Shown here one piece after another: positions 13,054-28,000 of a stretch of DNA of 64,000 nt. The position numbers and the translations under genes were made by a program. The notes beneath the pieces were generated by a model. It had not been told where the DNA came from. It was given only the letters and a program-made list of their open reading frames with translations, and ran no database searches. Source of the DNA: Corella eumyota (taxonomy: Eukaryota > Chordata > Ascidiacea > Phlebobranchia > Corellidae). Positions within the stretch are counted from its first letter, which is position 1. Each line of letters starts with the position of its first letter. The stretch covers positions 7,378,001-7,442,000 of the forward strand of contig OY720101.1 of assembly GCA_963082875.1 (NCBI GenBank). Direction: 5' to 3'.

Positions 13054-16000
13054 ATGACGTTAAAAACACCAACGGAAACTGAGAAAACAGCTTGTCTTCT
13101 TCATGGTTACAGGTTGACAGATCAGTTTTTAGGCGGAGGAGCTCAAGGACGCGTTTTTGTAGGATTAGCGTCGCCTGAGCGAATTAAAAAAAATCGCAAG
13201 ATAGCCTTGTTGGCTAATCGCGATGAAAACTTTAAGGTATGAAGATAGATCAGTAGTTTTACAGTGCTGCAGTGTTATTTACCATGTTATATTTACAAAG
13301 CGTGCAGCCTACTTACTTTTGCTAGTTTTATTTCTAAATTTAAATGCAGAAATTTGATTACCGACACCACAACATACCGTGTTGTTAGATAGACAGCTAT
13401 AGTTTAAGTACAGAAATAAGTTACAGTTTAAGTTGTTTTCCCAATGCAATAAAATAGTGGATAGTTATTTATATAAAAGGTAGTGCCGTGGTAATTTACC
13501 GCATGTTGAAATAAAGTGGAAAACGGGTATTATTAATTAAAATATCTAATTATTAGGCTTGGTAGGCTATGGGGATAAAAACTTCTAGTGGTCTACAAGC
13601 CTATAGGCTAAATACAGTAGTTACGCAATTACGTTGTCAACTCTAATCGTATAAACAATGCGTATAATGTATCATGGCGTGTTTCTTCAGTTGATTTTAC
13701 TTTATTTATACTGCAGGTATTTTAGGGGTTACTTTATTTAATCAGGTACCTACCTATTTTAAACAGGTTGCCATAAAAATTATTTACCTGGACTTGGGAA
13801 AGAATTTTGTAACAAAATGCGCTAAATATCTCCCCACGGAAGCAGGTGTTATGAATAGTTTTTTTGGAAAGCCTTTTTTTGTAAGTATCAATGCCATTTT
13901 TTTTGTTTAATACTTACATAACTAAATAACATGCGTTAGTATAGATTACTTAAGTTGGAATGTATGCTAAAGTAAAGCTCATCGCGCGTTTTTACCGACG
14001 TGTTTGTTTTTACTAACGTGTTTGTTTTTTTAAAGATTTGGTTGTTCGAAACATTTATTTCGCACAAACGAGTATTTTTTGTGATGGAAAGAGGAGTAAA
14101 TTCCGCACGGTATGTGAAATGCGACGAGGTTAATGCCAAATCCGTGTTTAAACAGATTGTGCTTGCAGTTGACTCCCTCCATCAGAGCGGTTTTGCCCAT
14201 CGGTATGTTTAATTAAATAACTTTTTTGTGAAAAACTAACATATGACGTATTTTAATTATAGAAAGCACAAGTCAATTACTTATTTTCATCTATGTTCTG
14301 TAAGGAACCAATTCTTATGTGTTGTCTTGATTTTACTTAAAACATTTCCTAGACCGAGTGGCGATTAGTTTAAATACTTTTTTATGCATTTATACAGTGA
14401 CCTCAAACTGGACAACGTTCTTATGATGCCAGATGGTGAAATTAAACTAGCTGATTTTGGGTTTGCTACCTATACCACGGAGCATGGCAAAAGCAAGAAC
14501 TATCCAATGACACTCTGTGGTACTCCATCCACCATGGCTCCAGAATATTTTCGTCGAGAGGAGGGTTATGACTGTGGCAGTTGTAGAGTAGACTTATGGT
14601 CCTTGTAAGTTATTTTTAATTGCATGATATTGTAATGCGAATTGTTTTTATTACAGACTAACTGTTTACACCAATATACATTAAAATTAATAATATCATT
14701 TTATTTGTTTAAACAATTTTACCTTTTTTAGAGGTGTGATATTGTTTATCATGGTCTCGGGTGGCAAATATCCATTTCGTGGTAAGAAAATGGCTGATTT
14801 TCGCGCCCTTTTCACGCAACCCACAAAACCCACTTACAAAATGCCTATAGGAATAACTAGGGGTAAGTTATTATTGAAAACCTTTAAAATGGTATGTTTA
14901 TACTATTCATGATGTTTTTGTACAGATTGCGCAGATCTTATCAGTAGGCTTATGTGTTATGACCCAGACAACCGTTTGACCACTGATAAAATCTTAAGAC
15001 ATCCCTGGATGAAAGAAAAGAAAGTCGATGGTAGAGATTTATGGGTGGGCTTGTTTGTATTATGCTTATGGCGCACACAGTATTTTAGTGGTTTAAACCT
15101 TACTTGTTTTTATATTTCACATTTATACTAAATGTTAAAAGCTTTAATATTTTTTTACCGAAAATCAATGTGCTTTTTTTAAAAAGAATTTTGTTTTATT
15201 TAGCTTGAAAAAGGAAAAGCTGCAATGAGACGCATTCTGTTAGATTCAGGTTTGCTGTTTTGCTAGCTTTAAAACAAATTTTAAACAAGTTTGTTTTGTA
15301 AATTTATACAAAGTTTAAGGATTAAATAATATACATTTTTGTAAAGCACTGTTAAATTTTAACCCGTGTTAAAATTTTTTTCGTTAATTAATTGATGTTT
15401 ATTTGTTAGATGTTCGTAGGCAAGAACAGTACTTGGAGTCATACTTGCAACAGCGTGTCAGACTTCTCACCCATCGGTATCAAAGAATTAAGCCTGGTGT
15501 GCCAGAGCAATTTAGACCAGAGTTTGGCATGGTGATTAATGTGCCAGCCTATAAGAAAATCCCTCCAAGATGCGAGTACTGGAGATTTTCAAAAAGAAAA
15601 ATCGATGATAAACAGGTCTTGAAAGGAACGGAATCCGGCGATGATGGTAGCATATTATCAGAAGTAGGTTCTGATTACTTTAGAGCAGACTTCGGGCTCG
15701 GAATCGATTGTCAGTTTGCCGACCACGAGAGTACCTGTATCATTTTGCCCCGAATCAAGCGAGTGATAATGACCACTCCTCTCTTAAGATATTGGCAACA
15801 AATTCGTGATAGGAAAAAGAAACCAAAGTGTGAGAGGGATAAGTGGGTGCTGTTATGCAACACAGTTGATCTGGGACATCGTGTTGGTTCTGCTACCGAA
15901 GCTTCAATACCAGGTTGGTTTAGTTTTGTTTAATCAAATTATATAAATTGCAAAAACAAAATATTCTATTTAAACTTTTACTTACAGTTGCTTTTATACA

Positions 16001-19000
16001 ACAAAGGGTTGCTTAGTGAACCTAAAACTGTTTAAGTTTAATATATGTTTTGAATTTCAGATATTACTTATGTGTCAGATTCCTCTAAAGAAGATGAGCT
16101 GGAAGATTCTTCCGCGGATAACTCTGACACAACGAGTAGCATAGATACTCCTATTATAGTTGTTAAAAAAAAGAACGTTGTTGTGGTAAGATACTAAATT
16201 GTTAACTGCGGTGAAGAGAAGTTTTTTGTTAAAAGGACGATTTTTATTAACTTAAAATTTATACATTTAAGGAAAATGATTTAAAGAAATCCGAAAGTGA
16301 AGAAAGGCAAAAGATAAATGTTCAACCTTTGAAACTTGCTGGAACGAAGACAATTGTCTTATCTACTCGTAAAATCTCTAAACATTCAACACAGCTTTCC
16401 CACTCTTATGGTTCATCCAAACCAATTGAATGTGATGACTTATTATTAAATTTGCAACCAATAGATGGCCAAGTCAAACCATCTCTACAGAGTTCTAACT
16501 CCAGTGGTCCATCTAAACCAATTGAATGTCCTGACTTAATGGCAGCTTTACAACCAATAGATGGCCCTGCCAAACCACCTTCAGAGAGTTCTTATTCAAG
16601 TGGTCCATCTAAACCAATTAAATGTGTTGACTTAATGGCAGTTTTGCAACCAATAGATGGTCAAGCCAAACCACCTCCAGAGAGTTCTATTTTAAGTGGT
16701 CCATCTAAACCAATTGCACGTATTGACCTAATGACAGCTTTGCAACCCTTAGATGGCCCAGCCAAACCACTTTCAGAGAGTTCTTATTCTAGTGGTCCAT
16801 CTAAACCAATTGAATGTCCTGATTTGATGGCAGCTTTACAACCAATAGATGGCCAAGCCAAACCACCTCCAGAGAGTTCTATTTTGAGTGGTCCATCTAA
16901 ACCAAATGGATGTCCTGACTTAATGGCAACTTTACAACCAATAGATGGCCCAGCCAAACCACCTTCAGAGAGTTCTTATTCTAGTGGTCCATCTAAACCA
17001 ATTGAATGTCCTGATTTGATGGCAGCTTTACAACCAATAGATGGTTCAGCCAAACCACTTTCAGAGAGTTCTTATTCTAGTGGTCCATCTAAACCAATTG
17101 AATGTCCTGATTTGATGGCAGCTTTACAACCAATAGATGGCCAAGCCAAACCACCTCCAGAGAGTTCTATTTTGAGTGGTCCATCTAAACCAAATGGATG
17201 TCCTGACTTAATGGCAACTTTACAACCAATAGGTGGCCCAGCCAAACCACCTTCAGAGAGTTCTTATTCAAGTGGTTCGTCTAAACCAATTGCACGTATT
17301 GACTTAATGACAGCTTTGCAGCCCTTAGAAGGTCCAGCCAAACCACCTCCAGAGAGTTCTGTTTTGAGTGGTCCATCTAAACCAATTGAATGTCCTGATT
17401 TGATGGTAGCTTTACAACCAATAGATGGCCCAGCCAAACCACCTCCAGAGAGTTCTTATTCAAGTGGTTCGTCTAAACCAATTGCACGTATTGACTTAAT
17501 GACAGCTTTGCAGCCCTTAGAAGGTCCAGCCAAACCACCTCCAGAGAGTTCTGTTTTGAGTGGTCCATCTAAACCAATTGAATGTCCTGATTTGATGGTA
17601 GCTTTACAACCAATAGATGGCCCAGCCAAACCACCTCCAGAGAGTTCTATTTTAAGTGGTTCATCTAAACCAATTGCATGTATTGACCTAATGGCAGCTT
17701 TACAACCAATAGGTGGCCCAGCCAAACCACCTTCAGAGAGTTCTTATTCTAGTGGTCCATCTAAACCAATTGAATGTGTTGACTTAATGGCAGCTTTGCA
17801 ACCAATAGATGGTGCAGCCAAACCACTTTCAGAGAGTTCTTATTCAAGTGGGCCGTCTAAACCAATTGAATGTGTTGACTTAATGGCGGCTTTACAACCA
17901 ATAGATGGTGCAGCCAAACCACTTTTAGATAGTTCTTATTCTAGTGGTCCATCTAAACCAATTGAATGTGTTGACTTAATAACAGCTTTGCAACCAATAT
18001 ATGGTGCAGCCAAACCACTTTCAGAGAGTTCTTATTCAAGTGGTCCATCCAAACCAATTAAATGTGTTGACTTAATGGCAGCTTTGCAACCAATAGATGG
18101 TGCAGCCAAACCACTTTCAGAGAGTTCTTATTCTAGTGGTCCAACTAAACCAATTGAATGTGTTGACTTAATGGCAGCTTTGCAACCAATAGATGGTGCA
18201 GCCAAATCACTTTCAGAGAGTTCTTATTCAAGTGGTCCATCTAAACCAATTGATTGTGTTGACTTAATGGCAGCTTTGCAACCAACAGATGGTGCAGCCA
18301 AACCACCTTCAGAGAGTTCTTATTCAAGTGGTCCATCTAAACCAATTGATTGTGTTGACTTAATGGCAGGTTTGCAACCAATAGATGGTTCAGCCAAACC
18401 ACTTTCAGAGAGTTCTTATTCTAGTGGTCCATCTAAACCAATTGAATGTGTTGACTTAATAACAGCTTTGCAACCAATAGATGGTGCAGCCAAACCACTT
18501 TCAGAGAGTTCTTATTCTAGTGGTCCATCTAAACTAATTGATTGTGTTGACTTAATGGCAGGTTTGCAACCAATAGATGGTTCAGCCAAACCACTTTCAG
18601 AGAGTTCTTATTCTAGTGGTCCATCTAAACCAATTGAATGTGTTGACTTAATGGCAGCTTTGCAACCAATAAATGGTGCAGCCAAACCACATTCAGAGAG
18701 TTCCTTTTCTAGTGGTCCATCTAAACCAATCGAATGTATTGACTTAATGGCAGCTTTGCAACCAATAGATGGTGCAGCCAAACCACTTTCAGAGAGTTCT
18801 TATTCTAGTGGTCCATCTAAACCAATTGAATGTGTTGACTTAATGGCAGCTTTGCAACCAATAAATGGTGCAGCCAAACTACCTTCAGAGAGTTCCTTTT
18901 CTAGTGGCCTATCTAAACCAATCGAATGTATTGACTTAATGGCAGCTTTGCAACCAATAGATGGTGCCGCCAAACCACATTCAGAGAGTTCCTTTTCTAG

Positions 19001-22000
19001 TGGTCCATCTAAACCAATCGAATGTATTGACTTAATGGCAGCTTTGCAACCAATAGATGGTGCAGCCAAACCACTTTCAGAGAGTTCTTATTCTAGTGGT
19101 CCATCTAAACCAATTGAATGTGTTGACTTAATGGCAGCTTTGCAACCAATAAATGGTGCAGCCAAACTACCTTCAGAGAGTTCCTTTTCTAGTGGCCTAT
19201 CTAAACCAATCGAATGTATTGACTTAATGGCAGCTTTGCAACCAATAGATGGTGCCGCCAAACCACATTCAGAGAGTTCCTTTTCTAGTGGTCCATCTAA
19301 ACCAATCGAATGTATTGACTTAATGGCAGCTTTGCAACCAATAGATGGTGCAGCCAAACCACTTTCAGAGAGTTCTTATTCTAGTGGTCCATCTAAACCA
19401 ATTGAATGTGTTGACTTAATGGCAGCTTTGCAACCAATAAATGGTGCAGCCAAACTACCTTCAGAGAGTTCCTTTTCTAGTGGCCTATCTAAACCAATCG
19501 AATGTATTGACTTAATGGCAGCTTTGCAACCAATAGATGGTGCCGCCAAACCACATTCAGAGAGTTCCTTTTCTAGTGGTCCATCTAAACCAATCGAATG
19601 TATTGACTTAATGACAGCTTTGCAACCAATTGAAGCTGTTTCTAAAGAAACCAAGACCCAGCCTTCAGAAATTAAGGGCTTTAAGGGCCCATCTAAAGCA
19701 ATCGAAAGCGATGATATATTTACAGCTTTGCAACCAATCAAGACTCCTTCTAAACCAGTTAAAGCACCTTTAGAAGCAAACAAATCTTATGAAAAATGTT
19801 CATTCCTGGAAGGTCCATCTCCAGGAATTAAATGTAGAAATATATTTGCCGATTTGCAACCTATTAAGGCCCCTTCTAAACCAATCAAGCCAGCACCAGA
19901 AGCAAATAAATGCTATGATCAATATTCATTCCTTGAAGGTCCATCTAAAGGGATAGAATGTTCTAATATATTTGCAGATTTGCAGCCTATCAAGGGTCCA
20001 GTTAAACAAATTGATGAGAAGAAAGGTAAAAGTTTAGCTCTGATTATACTGAATCATTTACTAGTAAAGTAATAATATTTAAAAGAGGTATAAGCTAGTG
20101 TTTATTAATTGTACAGGTGAAAAGAAAGCTGGAGGTATAAAATCTTTTAATTTCATGAAAAAAAGTTTTTTACCGAAGGGTGAAAATGGATTTTCTTCGT
20201 GTTACCAGACTTTCAGTAAGTGTTTTAAAAATTTAGGAACTAAAATCTGTTTATTGTAGCCACTACTTTGCTTCACGTTTGTATAAACTGTTGTTCAGTT
20301 GGAAAATTATAAAATAACAACTTTGTAAACCAATGCACATGAATAAACCTGCGATCAAGCCTGACTTTGTGGTTTAAATGTTCATTTTAACAATTTTTTA
20401 CTTCAAAGAGTTATCCCTTTTAGCCATTAACTCTTTTTCTGTAGCTCGAGCACCGCCTAAGAAACTTGGTGTGAGAAGAACATTTAAGAAACAAGAATCA
20501 CCATGTGGAGCGCCAAAAAAGATCACCTCCAAAGACGGTGATGATGCAATGCGTAGATTAACGCATTCCGAGTTGACCAAATCAGCAAAGAGATTTGTAT
20601 CAGGTTTGCTTTTAAAGTTTTTGTTTTTACATATTAGGAAAATATTATCATTAACATTCTATTTTGTTGTTGGATTTGTGTCAATAAAAGTAAAATAGTA
20701 CTAATTTTTTTTGAGTAAACATGTTACCTAAATTAAAAGTTTTTTTGTAGAATCAAATTTTCTAGGTTAAAATTTTTTTTGTTAAATATTCAGGTGGAAA
20801 GAGAGTAGTTGAAGACAAAGCTAATGCAAATGCACAAAATGCGAGGTCTGTATCACCTAATTCAAGATCGCCAGATGGTTGTGCCTCAAAAAGTAAGGCA
20901 CCAACCATTTATAAAAGCCCGAAACCTCCACCAACCAAGCTTTCAAGTGCGCAAATTTTTGCAAGAAAGATGAAAAATGCTGTGGCTAGGCTTACTGGTT
21001 CTAAGTCGACTGGTATTACAGATTACCATTCTAAAACAGGCATTTCCAATGAATCTAGGAGTGATCCCCAGATTGCTTCAGGGTTAAAGGGGTCTAAATC
21101 TGGCCCGTCCATAGCTTCTGGTGATAAAAAATTGTCTAAGGCAGCCAAATCACCTCATTTACTGCTATCATTTGCTAAACCTTATAGACCAATCAACTTA
21201 AGGCCGAGTAACCCTAAAGAATCAAAGTCTAAAGAAAGTAACAAACTAGTTACTATTCCAACAAAGCCTGTTGGGCCCAAACCAAATGTTCTAAGGCCTA
21301 GTCCTGCTAGACCAGTTAAGCAAATTGATCTACAACCAAATGTACAAGAGCCTATTATTGCCAAACCAGTAAAGCCAGTAGGTCCAAAACCAAAATCTTT
21401 TAGAGCAAGATTTTTTAAGCCAACCAAACCAGCTGGTTCAAAACCAAATGCTCTAAAATCAATTTTTGCTACCCCGTTTAAGCCAGTTGGTCCAAAACCA
21501 AAAGTTGAAAGGCCAAGTCCTGCCAGAACACGTAAACCGATCAAAGATGTAAAGCTTACACCTTCTAAGCCAGTTTGCCCAAAGCCTGAAGTTTTAAAAC
21601 GGTCCCCAGCTAGACCATTAAAACCTAAGTCTCAAACGGTAAAAAAGGAAGCTCCTAGTACCCATTTACCCCAAGGTGCTAAACCAAAGAAGAGTATTCC
21701 TAGCCGTTTTAAGGCCATTATGAAGGCTCGCATGAATCTACCCCATTTAAACATACGTGATTGTAATGATCTGATGTCTGAGCTTCAACCAATTAATGTC
21801 CCTGCCCCAGCTAAACCAGATGCTGTACTTAAACCAGATGCAGTACTCAAATCTTGTTTTACAAGTGATAAAAATACTAAAGCAGTCTCATCTGAAAGTT
21901 CTATATCTGAGCAAATAGTAGATAACTGTAAGGAGAAGGCAACAAAAGTGAAAAAGTTAATGTTGGGTCATAACTCCAGCATTAAAACAGATAATTCAAT

Positions 22001-25000
22001 TTCTGAACATATAACTGGTGATGTCCAAACTGTTACTGATAGTTCAGTTTCACTTCTAAAAGTTGAAAAGAAGAAACCAACATCTGAGCAACTGGCTAGC
22101 AAGAGTAAAAGCAGCACAGATACTTTTTACTCCAAGAAAATGCCAAATAGTTTTAACAACAGCTCCACTAATTCTATTTCTGAGCAACTGGCTAGCAAGA
22201 GTGAGAACAGCACAGATAGTTTTTACTCCAACAAAATGCCAAATACTTTCGACAACAACTTCAATAAGTCCATATCCGAGCATGTAGACAGCAAGAGTCA
22301 GAGCAGCACAGATAGTTTTTATTTGAAGAAAATACCTACCAATTTTGACAACAGCTTTAATAAATCTTCTGGGAAAGTAGCTAGAAAGCATAAGAGCAGC
22401 AAAGATACTTCTCTTTCTAAAAAAGTGATTGGCAAGTGTGAAAGTAGCGGAGATTTTTACAATATCAACAGCTCTAATAAATCTATTTCTAAGCCACTGG
22501 CTGACAAATGTGATAACAGCACAAATAGTTCAATTTCTGACAACTTGTCAAGCAATTACATTACCAGCTTTAATGGTACAATTTCTGAGCAACTAATTAG
22601 TGATTGCAATAACAGCTCTGTTAGTTCTTTTTCTGAACAACTTGCAAGCAGTTGCCACAGCAGCCCCAAAAGTTCTGACTTTGATCAATCATCCGGTGAT
22701 TTCAACAACATTAAAGATGGTTACCATTCTGAACAACTTGCAAGCAGTTGCCACAACAGCTCCAAAAGTTCTAGTTTTGATCTATCGTCTGGTGATTTTA
22801 ACGACAACAAAGATGGTTACAGTTCTAGGCAACTAATTGTTGAAACCAATAATAGCTCCGATGGCTCTGTTTCTAAGCTAACGGGCAGTATAAATGGCAG
22901 TCCGGAAAGTACTAAATGTGAGAAAATAGTCTGTAAAACTACATCAAAAGACTTTATTTCTAATCCGAATTCTGCAATCTCCTACACAACAACATTTGAG
23001 TCTGTGTCGGAGCAATCAACCGTTAAAGATTCTTATACTAATACTTTTGAGTCTGAGACAATCACTGTAGATTCTTACACAAGCTCCTTTGAATCTATAA
23101 CAGATGATTCTTCCAGCAAGTCTTCAACTTTGCAAAACTTTGCACTTAAAGAATTTGTGGTTGTTAAGACTAAATTGCTGAAGTCCAAGAAAATGGGAAA
23201 CTGTAGCTGCATCCAGGAAGAGCAGTATTCCAACACTTTCACAGGATCTGCAACAATTGCAAGTAATGAATATGCAACAGACACCTTCGAATCTTGCACG
23301 GATGACATGTCATGCCAACCTAAAAATCCTTTAGTTACATCTGCTAAAGGTGCATTGCAATCTGGTAATGATTATGCAACCGATACCTTTGAATCTTGTA
23401 CAGAGGAGCTGTCTAGTGTATTCATTGAAACCTCCTTGAAACCTTATGTTGAGGGATTGCTTAATAGGGCAGTTGAAAATAAGAATGAAACCGCTTCTGC
23501 TGAAGTAGATGCCAAACCAAACTGTTCCATTGATAAACCTTTTGCCAAAATTCCTGATGAAAAAGCTGACAACAATGCAGATAGGTCTGTTTCTCCAGCT
23601 TTGGCAAGCAAATCAAGTGAGAATCCTGACCAATCTAAAGTTAAAGTTGACTTGGACGACAAAGAATGCACTACTCCAATAGTCTTGCCTGATATTCCCT
23701 CACAAAATAAGGATGTTGCCAAGGCACTTTATGATGAGGTTAAAAAGGAAATTAAAGAAAATAATGCTGCTTGTTCTCGTACCAAAGAGAATAAAAAAGC
23801 CATGGTTTTGGATTTAAAAATATTCAACGATGACAAATGTGCAATTTTGCAAACCAAGCAAATGATTTCCAAAGAACTTGATGAGATCAACTCCATGCCA
23901 CCACTTACAAGAAAGGAAAGTGTTGAGAATGCAACATGTGAACCAAAACCTATTGTTCCAACTGGATTGCTTGCTAAATTCATAGCTTATAAAACACAAG
24001 TACTTGAAGAAAAAAAGTTGTCCAAAGCTGAACAACTTAGACAGATTGCTGCAATGGAATCAAATGCAATTGAGCAGTTATTAAAAAAGTTACCATCTTT
24101 TGAAACTGCTAAAATTAGCAAGAAGAGTAAAATCAAACATGGCGATACAACACCATCCACCATGGCAATACAAGAAGTGTCCCAAGTTGGTACCAATGAT
24201 GTCCAAACCAAAGATGCAAATTCTGATATTGATGACAGCAAATTGGAGTTTGGAAATGGTCTCAAATCTGCGAGTAATGACAACATTAAATCACCAGCTG
24301 CGAACCTAGGACAGTTATGCTTATTAAAGGTACAATTTTTAACTACTTTATTTTTATTCTAATAGTACCTTCAATACTGCTTTAACTTTTTGAAATGGTA
24401 ACACTAATTAACCTTTTTTAGACCATAACAACATTACAACAGCAAACACAATGCTAATTTATATGACGATTTTGTTTTTAATTTCAGAAACAACCTAGTA
24501 GCTGTGTACTTACTGAGGAGAAGTTCTTACCAGTAACTGATTGGGATTTAAGTGGTGGTAAAGGTATTAAAGATTTAAGCTCTGGCAATGTATCAAATAG
24601 TGACATCTTTTCTGCGCAACCCGCGAGTGGTCTCAAATCTGCGAGTAATGAGACTATTGCCCAAGAAAAGCCCGTTCCAACTTTGATTTTAGAGCCAGAC
24701 AATCCCATCAAAACACCAACCACAATCCTTATAAAGCCAAGTACATTAAAGGTATTTTTCTAACAAGATGTCTAAATGCCAAGAATTAAATGTTATTAAT
24801 GAAATATTATATATTTACAGGATGTTTCTCAAGTTAGTACGGATGATGTACAAGTCAACGATGCAAATTCTGCTTCTGATAACAGCAAATCAGAAGCTAT
24901 TATTGCTATTACACCTATCATTGTTAATATACCGGATGTGTCTCAAGTTGGCATTAATTTTGCACAAGCTAACGATGCAACTTCTGCTTCTGATGACGGT

Positions 25001-28000
25001 CAATCAAAGGCTTATATTGCTCATACACCAACCATTGTTAATATACACGATGTAACTTTTGATATCACTGACGACAATCAAGCTCTTGCCTCATTGAAGG
25101 TAATTTTAACTGTAATGTTGTCTAAAAATCTGTTTTGATTTTGATAAATGATAATTACAAAATAAATAAAACCATTTAATGCTTAGGAATGTACTGAAAT
25201 CAAACATGGTGTTGAAGATATAAGCTCTGGCAACCAATCAAATAATGACAACTTTTCTGTGCAAGCCGCGAGTGGTCTCAAATCCGCGAGTAATAAGACT
25301 ATTGCCCAAGAAAAGCCAATTACAACTTTGATTTCAGAGCCAGATGATAACATCAAAACACCAATCACAATCCATACAAATTCCAGTACATTGAAAGTAT
25401 GTTTCCAACCATGCTTTTTAAATAACATTAATGAAACGTTTCTAATAAAAAGTTATATATTTACAGGATGTGTCTCAAGTTAGTACAGATGATGTACAGG
25501 TCAACAAAGCAAATTCTGCATTTGACAACAATTTTGAAGTTAATATTGCTACAACACCCATCATTGCTAATGTACCGGATGTGTCTTTAGTTGGTACAGA
25601 TGATTCACAAGTCAACGGTGCAAATTCTGCTTCAGTCATTGATGCAAATTCTGGGTCACTATTGATTGAATGGGATTCAAGTGATATTGAATGGTTAGAA
25701 AATTCAAGCTGTGGAAACTCATCAATTGATGACGACTCTTCTGTGCAACCAGCGAGTGATCTCAAATCCGCGAGTAATGAGACTATTGCCCAAGAAAAGC
25801 CAGTTCCAACTTTGATTTCAGAGCCAGATGATAACACCAAAACACCAACCACAATCCTAACAAATCCCAGTACATTGAAGGTATTTCTATAACCATGTTT
25901 TCCAAATAACATTAATAAAATGTTACTAATAAAACAATATATATTTACAGGATGTGTCTCAAGATAGTACAGATGATGTACAAATCAACGATGCAAATTC
26001 TGCTTCTGATAACAGCAAATCAAAAGCTGATTTTGCTACAACAAATACCATTGCTAATATACCGGATGTATCTCAAGTTGGTACAGATAATATTAATTCA
26101 GCTTTTAATGGCAGCAAATCAGAAGCTAATATTGCTTGTATAACTACCGTTGCTTATATACCGGATGTATCTCAAGTTAGCACCAATGATGCACAGGTCA
26201 ACATTGCAACTTATGCTTCTGATGACAGTCAATCAAAGGCTTATATTGCTCATACACGAACCATTGTTAATATACACGATGTGACTTTTGATATCACTGA
26301 CGACAATCAAGCTCTTGCCTCATTGAAGGTAATTTTAACTGTAATGTTGTCTAAAAATCTGTTTTGATTTTGATAAATGATAATTACAAAATAAATAAAA
26401 CCATTTAATGCTTAGGAATGTACTGAAATCAAACATGGTGTTGAAGATATAAGCTCTGGCAACCAATCAACTAATGAGGACTTTTCTGTGCAAGCCGCGA
26501 GTGGTCTTAAATCCGCGAGTAATGAGACTATTGCCCAAGAAAAGCCAATTACAACTTTGATTTCAGAGCCAGATGATAACATTAAAACACCAATCACAAT
26601 CCATACAAAACCCAATACATTAAAGGTATTTTTCCAACTATGCTTTTTAAATAACATTAATGAAACGTTTGTAATAAAAAGTTATATATTTACAGGATGT
26701 GTCTCAAGTTAGTACAGATAATGTACAAGTCAACGATGCAAATTCTGCATTTGACAACAATTTTGAAGTTAATATTGCTACAACACCCATCACTGCTAAT
26801 ATACCGGATGTGTCTTTAGTTGGTACAGATGATTCACAAGTCAACGATGTAAATTCTGCTTCAGTCATCGATACAAATTCTGGGTCACTATTGATTGAAT
26901 GGGATTCAAGTGATATTGAATGGTTAGAAAATTCAAGCTATGGAAACTCATCAATTGATGACGACTCTTCTGTGCAACCCGTGAGTGATCTCAAATCCGC
27001 GAGTAATGAGACTATTGCCCAACAAAAGCCAGTTTCAACTTTAATTTCAGAGCTAGATAATAACATTAAAACACCAATCACAATCCATACAAATCCCAGT
27101 ACATTGAAGGTATTTTTCCAACCATGCTTTTTAAATAACATTAATAAAATGTTTTTAATAAAACATTATATATTCACAGGATATTTCTCAAGTTAGTACA
27201 GATGATGTACAGGTCAACGATGCAAATTCTGCTTTTGATTACAGCAAATCAGAAGCTGATTTTGCTACAACAAATACCATTGCTAATATACCGGATGTGT
27301 CTCAAGTTGGTACTGATAATATTAATTCAGCTTTTAATGGCAGCAAATCAGAAGCTAATATTGCTTGTATAACTACCGTTGCTTATATATCGGATGTGTC
27401 TCAAGTTAGCACCAATGATGCACAGGTCAACATTGCAACTTATGCTTCTGATGACAGTCAATCAAAGGCTTATATTGCTCATACACGAACCATTGTTAGT
27501 ATACACGATGTTACTTTTGATATCACTGACGATAATCAAGCTATTGCCCTATTAAAGGTAATTTTTACTGTAATGATGTCTAAAAATCTGTTTTGATTTT
27601 GATAAATGATAATTACAAAATAAATAAAACCATTTAATGCTTAGGAATGTACTGAGATTAAACATAGTGTTGAAGATTTAAGCTCTGGCAACCAATCAAT
27701 TAATGAGGACTTTTCTGTGCAAGCCGCGAGTGGTTTCAAATCCGCGAGTAATGAGACTATTGCCCAAGAAAAGCCAGTTCCAACTTTGATTTTAAAACCG
27801 GATGATAACATCAAAACACCAATCACAATCCTTACAAATCTCAGTACATTGAAGGTATTTTTCCAACCATTTCTAAATAACATTAATAAAATGTTTCGAA
27901 TAAAACATTATATATTTACAGAATGTGTCTCAAGTTAGTACAGATGATGTACAAGTCAACGATGCAAATTCTGCTTCCGATGACAGCAAATCAGAAGCTA

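Noticed and set aside
13054-16185. Treating the kinase exons as a separate gene from the repeat exons
   Set aside because: Exons from 15410 through 16272 join in phase with consensus sites and no stop, promoter-sized gap or poly(A) signal between them; one gene is simpler, though transcripts must confirm it.
17456-19783. Several long minus-strand frames opposite the 96-bp repeat array
   Set aside because: They mirror the repeat on the coding strand (96 is a multiple of three, so any open phase stays open) and have no independent support.
21182-24286. Minus-strand frames of 77-120 codons opposite the second giant exon
   Set aside because: Shadows of a long low-complexity coding exon; no start or splice context.
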